DNA from: Planctomycetota bacterium
Lineage (GTDB): Bacteria > Planctomycetota > J058 > JAJDCP01
Reading direction: 5' to 3'
DNA: 64,000 nucleotides
Assembly: GCA_029260765.1 (NCBI GenBank)
Contig: JAJDCP010000051.1
Span: forward strand, 22,919-86,918
How positions within the stretch are numbered: the first letter of the stretch is position 1; every line of letters starts with the position of its first letter. A model generated the notes under the pieces. That model saw nothing but the letters and a program-made list of their open reading frames with translations. It was not told the DNA's origin and did not search any database. Shown here piece after piece: positions 35,157-44,007 of this stretch. A program made the translations under genes and the position numbers.

Positions 35157-36308
35157 TCAGTCGACCCAGCCGCCCAGGATTTCCTGCAGACGTTCGATGC
35201 CTGCCTCGAGAATCGGATCGCCTCCTTCGGCGCGCGGCAGGTCGTCGAGCACCGCGACGTCGGCGGCGACCCCCACCCCTTCGAGCACGGAGCTGTAGCG
35301 AGGAACCACGCCAACGGGCAACATCAGGTACATCTCCTGCCCGATCGAAAACGTCTGCGAATAGAGCACTGCACCCGTGGTGTTGTGGCCGACGGTCTCG
35401 GCCCGGCCACTACTTTGCAGGCGATGGGCGATCATCTCTTTGGCGCTGCGGGTATTGACATCGATCAGCAGGATCAGCGGCCCATGCCAGAGCGGCCTGC
35501 GCCCGCTGAAGTAGCTGACGATGCGGTTGGCAGTCCGCTCGATGCCTCCACGCCCACGCAGATCGAGGATCAAGCCCTCGCAATTGCGCAGCTCACCACG
35601 GATCGCCCGGGCGAGCCGAGAATCGGCGCCGTCGTAGATGTATTCGAGATGGACATAGCCGAAACGCCGTCCAGCGCGCTCGATCACACGGGCGCTGGCA
35701 GCTGTCGCCTCGGCGAGCGACACCAGCCGCACCCGGACAGGAATCTCCTGCCCAACGCCGTCGCGCTCAACTTCGAAGCGGACCGTCTCGCCACGACTGC
35801 AGCGCACCATGTGCAGCGGCGTGTCCGGCAGCCAGGGATCGTCGATGCGCCACTGAAAACGGGGGCTCTCGGCGGTCGGCTGCCCGTCGATGGCCACGAC
35901 CCTGTCGCCGCGCCGCAGCCCCGCTTCGCTGCCAGGTCCCCCAGGCAGAAGTGAGCGCACGTAGAAGCTTCCCTCGAGCTCGGTCAGCTCGACCCCGGTG
36001 CTGGGGGCAGCATCCCCGGTCAAAAATGCGTGGGTGGTCTCGTAGGCGTAGCTCTCGCACAGGGCGACGTGGCTGAAGGGGATCTCCGCCAGCATCTCCT
36101 GGATCACAGCGCGTTCGGCATCGAAGTCGCTAGCCTTCCTTGCCCGCTCGCGGTAGCGCGCGGCCAGCCCCGGCAGCGTTTCACGCCGGAACGTCCGGTC
36201 GAAAAAGCTGTCCTCGATGCAGTCGATGGTGCTGTCGAACAGCTCGCCGGGCTGCTGGGCAAGACACAGGCCACAGAGCAGCAGAAGCCAGAGGGATCGT
36301 GCGCGCAT
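35157..36308 (-). CDS. PDZ/S41-like secreted protease relative
   Basis: The 383-residue product begins with a signal peptide (MRARSLWLLLLCGLCLAQQP). A PDZ-like region (FYVRSLLPGGPGSEAGLRRG then VVAIDGQP) spans about residues 115-150, and a tail-specific-protease fold follows with LILDLRGRGG and LLIDVNTRSAKEMIAHRL. The serine of the family's T-x-S-A-x-E motif is present. The lysine position after GHNTTG reads Ala-Val instead of Lys-Gly, so the Ser-Lys dyad may be incomplete. AAGGAG upstream fixes ATG 36308; upstream frame is discarded. Probably periplasmic. Confidence 0.78.
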   Translation of the reverse strand: MRARSLWLLLLCGLCLAQQPGELFDSTIDCIEDSFFDRTFRRETLPGLAARYRERARKASDFDAERAVIQEMLAEIPFSHVALCESYAYETTHAFLTGDAAPSTGVELTELEGSFYVRSLLPGGPGSEAGLRRGDRVVAIDGQPTAESPRFQWRIDDPWLPDTPLHMVRCSRGETVRFEVERDGVGQEIPVRVRLVSLAEATAASARVIERAGRRFGYVHLEYIYDGADSRLARAIRGELRNCEGLILDLRGRGGIERTANRIVSYFSGRRPLWHGPLILLIDVNTRSAKEMIAHRLQSSGRAETVGHNTTGAVLYSQTFSIGQEMYLMLPVGVVPRYSSVLEGVGVAADVAVLDDLPRAEGGDPILEAGIERLQEILGGWVD

Positions 36309-36417
36309 AGGGTGCTCCTTCGCTGGTGATACCGTCCAGCACGCCGCAGTGTTGGGGCGGAATGTTGGCGGACGCTGAGCTATACTCCCTGCGGAAGTGT
36401 CTTTGGAGGTCCCATCG

Positions 36418-37203
36418 ATGGCACAACGCTCCTTCCTGCGCACCTGGTCACGACGTCTGTTTCTGCTCGTGGTGTGCGTGGCGGGGGTCCTGGCCTTCAT
36501 GTACTCCGAACGCATCGGCCGCTACCCGTGGCGCTGGCAACGCGCCGATCTCGGAGGGTTCGCGGACTACTGCCTGTTCAAGTTCGAAGAAGCCCGCGAA
36601 GGCACACAGACCCTGATCGCCCGCTTCGAAGACAGCGAGCTGGCGGACGGCCTCGACAGCCTCTATGAGCGCATGAACGAGAGGCTCAAACGCCGGCGCG
36701 AAGAGATGCCTGTAGACCGGGCCGAGGCGACGCCGCCCTCCCCGGCTGCGGACGACCCTGGCACGCCCGCTTCCGTGCCTGAGCCCGAGCCCCAACCCCG
36801 CCCACCGAGCGGCGGCGAGCTGCCTCAACCGGCCGCAGGCGTGGAGCCGATGCCGCTCCCCCCATCTGGAGAGGCCCCAGCTCCTGTCACGGCAGATCCG
36901 GCTCCCCCGGCGGTCTCCGCGCCCGCCCCTGACGAGCCTGAGCTCAGTGCGGCCGAGCAGCTATTCATGCAGGGCTATGAGCTGAAAAGGCAAGGCAACC
37001 GCGCGCAAGGCGCCCAGGCCGAGGCCCTGTACAGGCAAGCTGCCGAGGTCTGGAAGCAGCAGGCGGTGCCGGCCCTGACACGCGAGATCGAGCTCGCCGA
37101 GGCGCACGCCGACAAGCAGCGCGTGCGGGAGCTCGAAGAGCTGTACCAGTCGCTCAACGTCTTCCTGCACGATATCTTCAAAGACTCCAGCATGGCAGAC
37201 TAG
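36418..37203 (+). CDS. Membrane-anchored hypothetical protein with Pro-rich middle
   Basis: The 261-residue product has one N-terminal membrane helix (LFLLVVCVAGVLAFMYSERI), a charged helical part, a ~90-residue proline-rich linker (PEPEPQPRPPSGGELPQPAA) and a C-terminal helical domain. That domain starts LSAAEQLFMQGYELKRQGNR and resembles a TPR-like hairpin. GGAGG upstream of ATG 36418 is favoured over GTG 36397. Function unknown; its plan, anchor plus flexible linker plus helical repeat, resembles the HEAT protein at 33134. Confidence 0.68.
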   Translation: MAQRSFLRTWSRRLFLLVVCVAGVLAFMYSERIGRYPWRWQRADLGGFADYCLFKFEEAREGTQTLIARFEDSELADGLDSLYERMNERLKRRREEMPVDRAEATPPSPAADDPGTPASVPEPEPQPRPPSGGELPQPAAGVEPMPLPPSGEAPAPVTADPAPPAVSAPAPDEPELSAAEQLFMQGYELKRQGNRAQGAQAEALYRQAAEVWKQQAVPALTREIELAEAHADKQRVRELEELYQSLNVFLHDIFKDSSMAD

Positions 37204-37207
37204 CAGC

Positions 37208-37930
37208 TCAAGGCTCGACCTGCAGCCAGTAGGTGATCCTCTCGACCACCGGATAGCGAGCGCCGTCCTGCTCCGCCCCACGATCCGTCTCGCGGGCTGC
37301 GGTCACACTCCAGAAACCCGCCTCGGCGAGCCAGGCCTGACACTGCCCCAGCGCATCGGTGCGCTCGACTCCTGTGATGAAGACCTCATCAGGAAGCGGA
37401 TCGGGAGCCCGCTCATGGTACCGTTCGACCTCGACATCCAGGCCGGGCACTGGCGCTCCGTTGCTGTACACCTCGAAGCGGAAAGGCGCCCCTGCGCGCA
37501 AGCCGTAGGGGCGGGTCAGGGGGACCACATCGAAACCATCCAAGCGCTGCTGCCAGCCCTGCTGGACCTGTACGTGGATGTTCATGCGGACGGTGTCCTC
37601 GAAGAACAGCTCCTGCTCGGGAACGAACACCCGCGCGAAGCGCAGCACAATCTGGTAGTCCCCTCGCCCCGGCGCGAGAAAAGAGAAACGCCAGGCCGCG
37701 CCATCGCGCTCGAAGCTCTCGCTCAAGTCGAGTTGTGTCCCATCCGGCGCGACGGCGAACGCAGTCTGCGGACGCGCGCTCGGCATCACCACGTGTTCGA
37801 AAGGATGGCCCCAAAACAAGCGGAACGAGACCTGTTCACCCTTGCGGATACGGGTCGCGTCGGGAATCAGCGTGTGGAAGTGGGCCCACAGACTTGTTGT
37901 GAGAAGTAAGCACAGCAGCAGAGCACGCAT
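37208..37930 (-). CDS. DUF4198-like secreted protein
   Basis: The 240-residue product has a signal peptide (MRALLLCLLLTTSLWA) directly followed by HFHTLIPDATRIRKGEQVSF. This His-rich opening with beta-strand pattern is typical of DUF4198 proteins, often annotated as nickel or cobalt uptake periplasmic components. Later GDYQIVLRFARVFVPE and AGAPFRFEVYSNGAPVPGLD fit an immunoglobulin-like domain pair. ATG 37930 is preferred; ATG 37948 would add six residues. No transporter gene is adjacent. Metal handling is an inference from the family. Confidence 0.75.
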   Translation of the reverse strand: MRALLLCLLLTTSLWAHFHTLIPDATRIRKGEQVSFRLFWGHPFEHVVMPSARPQTAFAVAPDGTQLDLSESFERDGAAWRFSFLAPGRGDYQIVLRFARVFVPEQELFFEDTVRMNIHVQVQQGWQQRLDGFDVVPLTRPYGLRAGAPFRFEVYSNGAPVPGLDVEVERYHERAPDPLPDEVFITGVERTDALGQCQAWLAEAGFWSVTAARETDRGAEQDGARYPVVERITYWLQVEP

Positions 37931-38059
37931 GATGGGAAACCTCGGCATGGGAGCGTCGCCCTGCTCGACAGGACGGCAAGGGCACCAGTGTCGGGGCCCG
38001 ACGGGATGCTTGCAAGATTCGTCTTCGGGCTGCGCCCACAGCTGGGGTAGCATACAGGC

Positions 38060-40291
38060 ATGGAAGCGCGCCCAAGCTTGCTGCTCGACCGTCGCTATGC
38101 GCGCGCGGTCAGTCTCGCCCTGCTACTGGTAGCCGGGCTGCTGGTGTTTTCCAGCCTGCTGCCATCACGGGTGCTCGAGCCGCGGCGCTTTCTGCAGGGC
38201 AGCTTCTGCCTGGCCAGCTTCTGCGTCTTCGTGCTCTGGCCCGCCAGTTTCTCCAACCGCAGAGGCGCTCTGGCGGAGGCCTGTGGCTGGCTGGTGCTGT
38301 GGGCGCCCTTGCTGTATTTCGGTGCCCGTTTCAGCGCTGCCGAGGGGAGCCTGCTGCCCGCGTTGGCGCGGCTGTCTGCAGACCTCGTGCTGCTCAGCGG
38401 GCTCGCCCGGTTGTGCGCGCGCCGTCCAGGCCTGCGGCTGCCGGTCAGCTTGACGGTCTTCGTCCTGGGGGTGTTGTGGCCGGCCGTCATCACGGCGGCG
38501 CGCGATCTCGAGTTGGTCGAGCTGCCTGCGCTGCTACCCCTGCTCTGGTTCCGCGCCGCCGCACAGCTTCCGACCGGTGCCGAGAGCTGGCTGTTGGCCG
38601 GGCAACTGCTGCTGGGCGTTGCGCTCTGGTTCCCTGACCTGCGCCGCCGCGCAGGTGCGGCTTTGCTGCTCGGTCTGGTGGTGGCGGCAGCCTCAGGTCC
38701 GACGCTCGAGGTGGCGGCCGCGGGCAGCTCCGATCCGGGTTTCGAGCTCGAAGTGCGGCATCTGCTCGCCGGGCGTCTGCGCCCAGGCGAAGGCAGCGCC
38801 GTGTTGCTCGAGCTGCACAGCCAGCGGCGCGTGCGGGGTGAGCTGGTGCTGGCGGAGGGGCAGGGAGGCTACGTCCAGCCCATCGATCTGCCCGCAAACG
38901 CGCGCCGCACGTTCGTGCTGCCGTTCGTGCCCCACAGCCATCTCGCGCGACCGCTTTACAGCTTCCAAGCCAGTGACGGGTCTGTTTGCGAGCTGCAGCC
39001 GCTGCGGTCTCCTCCATGGAGCAGCCTGGGGCCCAGCGAGAGCCTGGTCGGCCTGCTCGATGCCCAGTGCCCTCCCGCCCTGGAGCGCGAACAGCAGGTG
39101 CGGCTCTCGCTGCCAGACCTCGAGCAGGACCCGTCGGGTTGGCTGCTGGGCGGGCTCGATCTGCTGATCGGGTCTGCGGAGCTGTGTCGCGAGCTGCCGC
39201 CGGGTGTCGAGGCCTGGGTGGCGCGCGGGGGCCTGCTGCTCGCGCTGGACGAGGCCGGTGACGCCCTGCAGGCGCGGCTGGCCGATCGGGTCCGCTGGCA
39301 GGAGGGCCCGCACGGGGGTACGCAACGGGCGCGCGGAGCGCTCGGTAGCTACTGGGCGGTCGTCAGCAGCGAGCAGGATGCACAGGCCTGGCAAGACCTG
39401 CGAGAGGAACTGAGCGCCGAGGTGCGCACGCAGCGCAAACACCGCAGCATGACCTCCCGCCGCCTCTACCTCAGCTGGCGCGAGCTGCAGAGGTCAGGCG
39501 CCCTGCCCGATCCTCTGCCCGAGATCTTCTTCAGCGGGATGCCGTTGCTTGCGCTGCTGGTCGCCTGCTCATGGTTGCTGCTCTGGCTGTTGCGGCGGCG
39601 CCAGGCTGGTCTATACAGCTGGCTGATGCTGCAGGCTGCCTTGGGGCTGGCCTGCTCTGTAGCGCTCACAGCGCGGCTACCGGCGGGTTGGGCGACCGCC
39701 AGCGAAGCACGCGTGCGGGTACAGACTGCCGGCGCGGTGGGTGCGGTCGACCTGCTGGCATTCACCTTCACCCCCGATCGGGTCTACCGCGAGCTCGAGC
39801 TTCAGCTCCCGCGTGGCCTGGCGACACCGGTGCTGGCACGACCCGCCGACTACCTGCGGCATGCCTCCCGCGTGGGCGAGGGGACGCTGCGCTTCGACCT
39901 CAACGCGGCCCGCCTGTTCAACCTGCGGGATGCTCTCGACGAACCTGGGCGCTTCGAGCTTCGGCGGCTCGGAGTGGAGCGCATCGAGGTCGTCCACCGA
40001 GGCTCCATCCCCTTCGACTCTGCATTCGTTCGCCTGGGTCCACGGCTCTACCCGTTGGGCCGCGTCGAACCAGGGCAGCGGGTAGAGCTGCGGCTCGACG
40101 ACCCCTACCGAGCGCTGGTGACGGCCCACGACTTCGCCACGGCCCAGCTGCGTGCCGTGGTGCTGGGCCTCTGCGGGCCGCGGCAGCTGTGCCTGATCGG
40201 CTACGAGCCCTTGAGTGTAGTGGAGCTCGGTCTGCCGAGCTGGCTCGCGGAACGCCAGACCGCCCCAGCGGTCCGTTTGGTTCTTGAATAG
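38060..40291 (+). CDS. Large membrane protein of unknown function
   Basis: The 743-residue product has a block of about six membrane helices in residues 15-220, a ~260-residue soluble region, then two more helices (MPLLALLVACSWLLLWLL and LMLQAALGLACSVALTARLP) and a C-terminal soluble domain of about 200 residues. The soluble part is beta-rich with a VWA-companion-like feel (WVARGGLLLALDEAGDALQA resembles GATase1-like segments of BatA/YfcA-type membrane proteins), but I cannot name a family. Proteins of this layout often pair with MoxR/VWA genes, which are not seen here. Confidence 0.72.
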   Translation: MEARPSLLLDRRYARAVSLALLLVAGLLVFSSLLPSRVLEPRRFLQGSFCLASFCVFVLWPASFSNRRGALAEACGWLVLWAPLLYFGARFSAAEGSLLPALARLSADLVLLSGLARLCARRPGLRLPVSLTVFVLGVLWPAVITAARDLELVELPALLPLLWFRAAAQLPTGAESWLLAGQLLLGVALWFPDLRRRAGAALLLGLVVAAASGPTLEVAAAGSSDPGFELEVRHLLAGRLRPGEGSAVLLELHSQRRVRGELVLAEGQGGYVQPIDLPANARRTFVLPFVPHSHLARPLYSFQASDGSVCELQPLRSPPWSSLGPSESLVGLLDAQCPPALEREQQVRLSLPDLEQDPSGWLLGGLDLLIGSAELCRELPPGVEAWVARGGLLLALDEAGDALQARLADRVRWQEGPHGGTQRARGALGSYWAVVSSEQDAQAWQDLREELSAEVRTQRKHRSMTSRRLYLSWRELQRSGALPDPLPEIFFSGMPLLALLVACSWLLLWLLRRRQAGLYSWLMLQAALGLACSVALTARLPAGWATASEARVRVQTAGAVGAVDLLAFTFTPDRVYRELELQLPRGLATPVLARPADYLRHASRVGEGTLRFDLNAARLFNLRDALDEPGRFELRRLGVERIEVVHRGSIPFDSAFVRLGPRLYPLGRVEPGQRVELRLDDPYRALVTAHDFATAQLRAVVLGLCGPRQLCLIGYEPLSVVELGLPSWLAERQTAPAVRLVLE

Positions 40292-40301
40292 GCGCTACAG
40301 G

Positions 40302-41030
40302 CTACAGGTACGAAGATGTCTTCGACTTCTGCTGGCACCATTCGGCGGCGGAACGTTGGGCGAGCATACCGATGGCCAGGCCGAACATCGACAGGACCCC
40401 GAACATGATCACGCCGAAGAAGATGTTGCCGAATTTCTGCGCGGCCTTCATGTCGATCATCATCATCTGCTGGGGCATGTACTCGGGATCGAAGATCAGC
40501 TCGTTCATGCGGGTGGCTTCGGGGATCACGAACAGCAGCTGCGCCAGGCCGTAAAACACCAACAACAGACACATCCCCAGGCAGACGCCGATGGCCCGCC
40601 GGCGATGCAGGTCTGAGCCCCCGAAGGCCTTGAGCCCGGAGAAGAACAGGAAGGCTCCCAGGATCATCGCCGGCAGCCCGGAGAGCAACGCCAGCCAGGT
40701 GCCGCGCGTGGTCATGCGGCGGCGCGCCTCATTGGTTCGCTTGAAGTGGTCCTGCACGTCCGTTTCCCGGAGCCGGAGCTCTTCGAGCTTCGCGCCTGCG
40801 TCGGGTTGGGCGTTGCCCGCAGCGATGTCCGTCTCGAGCACAGCGATCTCGTCGGCGACCTTCCGCAACACTATGTGGTGGTGGTCTGCGGTCTCTTGCA
40901 GACTCAACGTCAGTCCGCTCAAGAGTCCACCTGCCGTCATGCACAGGCTGCCGAGCACCGCCAGCCCTCCAAAGACCATCGCGAGCACGCCCCCGACACT
41001 CAGGCTCAGGGGCTTGGAGACTGGCTGCAT
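40302..41030 (-). CDS. Membrane protein with coiled-coil loop
   Basis: The 242-residue product has about four membrane helices (GGVLAMVFGGLAVLGSLCMT, TWLALLSGLPAMILGAFLFF, AIGVCLGMCLLLVFYGLAQL, IFFGVIMFGVLSMFGLAIGM). Between the first two is a ~65-residue charged coiled-coil segment (HHHIVLRKVADEIAVLETDI to HFKRTNEARRRM). I recognise no family. It lies twelve bases after the TetR gene on the same strand, so the two may form an operon and the regulator may control it. Confidence 0.7.
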   Translation of the reverse strand: MQPVSKPLSLSVGGVLAMVFGGLAVLGSLCMTAGGLLSGLTLSLQETADHHHIVLRKVADEIAVLETDIAAGNAQPDAGAKLEELRLRETDVQDHFKRTNEARRRMTTRGTWLALLSGLPAMILGAFLFFSGLKAFGGSDLHRRRAIGVCLGMCLLLVFYGLAQLLFVIPEATRMNELIFDPEYMPQQMMMIDMKAAQKFGNIFFGVIMFGVLSMFGLAIGMLAQRSAAEWCQQKSKTSSYL

Positions 41031-41042
41031 GGGAATGACTCC

Positions 41043-41660
41043 TTAGCGGGCTTCAGAGACGTTGAACAGGCCCTGAAGCAAGATGGGACGCAGGTGCTCT
41101 TCGATCTTGGCATACGAGGTCCGTTCTGCATAGAGGGCTGTGATCAAGGCAACCCCCAATTTCGCGCCCACGAAGGCCATCGCCGCCGAGGAAGGCTCGA
41201 CTGTCGAGCGCACGACACCGGGGGCGCTGCCGCTCAGGATCGCCTCGACGATGTTCATGAAGACGTCGAACATCGCCCGCACTTCTTCGCCCAGCGGCCC
41301 CTTGTCCTCGGCAAGCTCGGCGACCAGACGGGCAAGCATCAGCTGTGCGTCGGGATAGTCACGGGCCAGCTTGGCCACCCCTTCGCTGAGGCGGGCGACT
41401 CTCTTGACCGGATCCTTGACGCTGGCTGCGCTCTCGATCAGCGGCAAGAATTTTTTGTCGCGGATGTATTTCAGCGCTTCCATCGCCAGCGCTTCTTTGT
41501 CGGGAAAGCGCCCGTAGACCGCTCCTTGTGTCTTGCCTATGGCTTTGGCGACCTCCGGGATACGCAGCCCCTGGAATCCGCAGCGCGCAATCTCCCGCAC
41601 GGTCGCCGTGATGATCGCGTCGCGGACCTGGCGGCTCTCTTCGCGCGTGGTCCTGGCCAT
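41043..41660 (-). CDS. TetR-family transcriptional regulator
   Basis: The 205-residue product has the N-terminal TetR helix-turn-helix: RDAIITATVREIARCGFQGL followed by RIPEVAKAIGKTQGAVYGRF and PDKEALAMEALKYI. The C-terminal helical ligand-binding domain is unassignable. It is followed on the same strand by a membrane protein gene, and a 16-bp near-palindrome lies just upstream, consistent with autoregulation. The inducer is unknown. Confidence 0.9.
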   Translation of the reverse strand: MARTTREESRQVRDAIITATVREIARCGFQGLRIPEVAKAIGKTQGAVYGRFPDKEALAMEALKYIRDKKFLPLIESAASVKDPVKRVARLSEGVAKLARDYPDAQLMLARLVAELAEDKGPLGEEVRAMFDVFMNIVEAILSGSAPGVVRSTVEPSSAAMAFVGAKLGVALITALYAERTSYAKIEEHLRPILLQGLFNVSEAR

Positions 41661-41674
41661 AGTGTCTTCCCCCG

Positions 41675-41690
41675 AGAATGTTTACGTTCT
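41675..41690. promoter_or_regulatory. Candidate TetR operator
   Basis: AGAATGTTTACGTTCT is a 16-bp inverted repeat with one mismatch between six-base arms, 15 bases upstream of the tetR ATG (41660). It is in the 108-base gap shared with the cytochrome c'-like gene end. Confidence 0.4.
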
Positions 41691-41768
41691 GCCATGTATG
41701 ATACCCGCAAGAATCTTTGCTCGCAGAATTTCCCAGGCAGAGCGGCCCCATCTCCGCGAGCACAGGAA

Positions 41769-42179
41769 TCAGTACCGGTAGATGTCGTGGCAGGTCGAGC
41801 AGGTATTGCGCATCTGCAGGCTGAGCCGCGCCGCCTCATCGAGGTCTTCGGCGCGCGCCGCAGCTGCGACCCCCAGCGCCTCGACCCGCAGCTGCTCAGC
41901 CAGCGTCAGGAAGCCGGGTTGTTCGGAGAACTGGGGGAGCCGCTCGGCCGCGAGCCCTACGCGGGTGCCCATGTCGAGGAAAGACTCCAGGCTCGCCGGC
42001 CCCACAGGTGGATCTTCGGCCAGCGCAAAGCCCGGATCGGCGATGGTCGCCAGCGTCCACATCAGCTCTTCGAGGTTGTCGAGCCGCGCGATCTCATCAG
42101 GGTTCAGGTCCCTGGTCGGCACGCAGCCCGCCAGGAACAGGGGCAATGCCCACGCAATCAGCCAACGGGACGCCTGCAT
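41769..42179 (-). CDS. Cytochrome c'-like monoheme lipoprotein
   Basis: The 136-residue product has a lipoprotein signal with lipobox LAGC (LIAWALPLFLAGCVPTRDLN). A helical bundle follows with a single heme site at the extreme C-terminus, RNTCSTCHDIYRY. A C-terminal CxxCH followed by Tyr/Arg is characteristic of cytochrome c' four-helix proteins, which bind NO or shuttle electrons. GGAGGA precedes ATG 42179 and overlaps the end of the ggt gene, so the two are cotranscribed. NO binding is inferred from fold only. Confidence 0.78.
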   Translation of the reverse strand: MQASRWLIAWALPLFLAGCVPTRDLNPDEIARLDNLEELMWTLATIADPGFALAEDPPVGPASLESFLDMGTRVGLAAERLPQFSEQPGFLTLAEQLRVEALGVAAAARAEDLDEAARLSLQMRNTCSTCHDIYRY

Positions 42180-42180
42180 T

Positions 42181-43854
42181 CTAATCCTCCAAGCCCACGG
42201 CGATACCGTGGGTGCGGGGATCGGCCACGCCGATCCAGCCGCCATCCGCAGCGCGGCCGATGGCATGGACGCTGCCTATGTTGCCGCGTTCGCGCACCGT
42301 GTGCCCGATCCGCTCGAGTTCTTGCTTCCACCCCTCCGCAGCGCCTCGCTCGACATCGATCCGGTCAGGCAGCCATTGGTGATGCACCCGGGGCGCCGCC
42401 AACGCAGCTTCCAGGCTTTCACCCGCCGTCAGCCGGCAGATCAGCTGCCCCACCGTGGTGATGATGGTCGAGCCGCCCGGGCTTCCCAACACCCAGCGCA
42501 GGGCTCCGTCCGGTCCGAAGACCAGAGTGGGGGACATCGACGACAGCGGGCGCTTGCCGGGCGCGACCTGATTCTCCGCCCCCTGGATCAGCCCGTAGAG
42601 ATTGGGCCGGCCCGGGGCGGTGGTGAAATCATCCATCTCATTGTTGAGCAACACGCCAGTGCTGCCGGCCACGAACGCGCTGCCGAAGTTGCCGTTCAGG
42701 GTGGTCGTCAAGCTGACGGCACCTCCGGAGGCATCGACCACCGAGTAGTGCGTCGTCTCTTCGGACTCGTGCGGCTCGAAGCCCGGCTGCACGTCTGCTG
42801 AGAGGGTCGCACGACCCGGATCGAAGTCGGCCAGCCGCCCGCGCAGATAGTCGCGGTCGAGCAGCTGCGTCCGGGGCAAGGGACTGAAGTCGGGATCGCC
42901 ATAGTGGTAACGATCCGCATAGGCCCGCCGGCACACCTCCGCCCAACGATGCACCCAGGACGTCGAGCCGACGGTCAGGCTGTCGGCCCCGAGCAACTGC
43001 AGTCCGGTCAGCATCTGCGCCAGGCAGAGTCCTCCTGAGCTGGGCGGGCACATGCTGACAACGCGATGGCCCCGGTACTCGAAGCTGACAGGCTCGCGCC
43101 AGCTCGGTTCGTAGGCGGCCAGATCCGCTTGGCTGATACGCCCGCCGGCCGCCCGGTTGCTGGCCGCGAGCTCTTGAGCCAGCGGCCCCTGATAGAAACC
43201 GTCGGCCCCCTGCTCGGCGATGGCCCGCAGCGTGCGTGCCAGATCGGGCTGACGCAGGATCTCTCCGGCGGCCAACGGTATCCCCTTGGGCAGGAAGATC
43301 GCGGCCGAGGCAGGAAACTGCGCGAAGCGCTCCGCGTGGTCGGCGATGCGCCGGGCAAGGTCATCCGGCAGCGCGAAACCGTTCTCGGCCAGAGCGATCG
43401 CAGGCGCGAGCAACGCGGCCCAGGGCAATGCGCCGAAGCGCTGGTGGGCCGCGAACATGCCAGCGACGCTGCCCGGAACCCCCGCCGCCAGAGGGCCCAG
43501 CAGGCTGGCATCGGGGATCGGCTCCCCCTCAGCGTCGAGGTACATGTCCGCGCTCGCGCTGCCCGGAGCCTGCTCGCGGAAGTCGAGGCAGAACGGACCT
43601 GAACCATCGCCCGGGGTGTAGAGCATGAAGCCGCCCCCACCGAGGTTGCCGGCGTTCGGGTAGCTGACGGCCAGGGCAAAGCCGACCGCCACCGCCGCGT
43701 CGACGGCGTTGCCCCCGGCGGCGAGTACGTCGCGGCCGATCTGGGCCGCCTGGGCCTCGACGGCCACCACCATGCCCGTGCGGCTGCGGGCGACCTGTTG
43801 GGCATGCAGGGGCAGCGCCCACAACAAGGAAAGAAGAACCAGGCGCGCTCTCAC
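42181..43854 (-). CDS. ggt: Gamma-glutamyltranspeptidase
   Basis: This periplasmic Ntn-hydrolase self-cleaves and hydrolyses or transfers the gamma-glutamyl group of glutathione. The 557-residue precursor has a signal peptide (LVLLSLLWALPLHAQ). It keeps GGNAVDAAVAVGFALAV, GNLGGGGFMLYT, the autoprocessing site ending in the nucleophilic threonine TTHYSVVD, LNNEMDDF, and the oxyanion loop PLSSMSPTLVFG with GSPGGSTIITT. The length is normal. It is divergent from the Kelch lipoprotein gene across 153 bases and cotranscribed with the cytochrome c'-like gene. Confidence 0.95.
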   Translation of the reverse strand: MRARLVLLSLLWALPLHAQQVARSRTGMVVAVEAQAAQIGRDVLAAGGNAVDAAVAVGFALAVSYPNAGNLGGGGFMLYTPGDGSGPFCLDFREQAPGSASADMYLDAEGEPIPDASLLGPLAAGVPGSVAGMFAAHQRFGALPWAALLAPAIALAENGFALPDDLARRIADHAERFAQFPASAAIFLPKGIPLAAGEILRQPDLARTLRAIAEQGADGFYQGPLAQELAASNRAAGGRISQADLAAYEPSWREPVSFEYRGHRVVSMCPPSSGGLCLAQMLTGLQLLGADSLTVGSTSWVHRWAEVCRRAYADRYHYGDPDFSPLPRTQLLDRDYLRGRLADFDPGRATLSADVQPGFEPHESEETTHYSVVDASGGAVSLTTTLNGNFGSAFVAGSTGVLLNNEMDDFTTAPGRPNLYGLIQGAENQVAPGKRPLSSMSPTLVFGPDGALRWVLGSPGGSTIITTVGQLICRLTAGESLEAALAAPRVHHQWLPDRIDVERGAAEGWKQELERIGHTVRERGNIGSVHAIGRAADGGWIGVADPRTHGIAVGLED

Positions 43855-44007
43855 AGCATCGCATCCTTGTACAAAACGCCCATTGTACGGGGGAGCCTGC
43901 CGGTCTCAAGGCAGGTCTGCGTGTCCCAACACAAACCTTCCCTGACCGGTCTGATTGTGCAACAATGGGCGCACTATCCAGGTTACAGGCAAGCCTCGGG
44001 AGGTCCC

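Noticed and set aside
40746..42461. 571-codon plus-strand open frame
   Set aside because: It lies antisense to the coiled-coil membrane protein, TetR, cytochrome c'-like and ggt genes, all of which have clear motifs.
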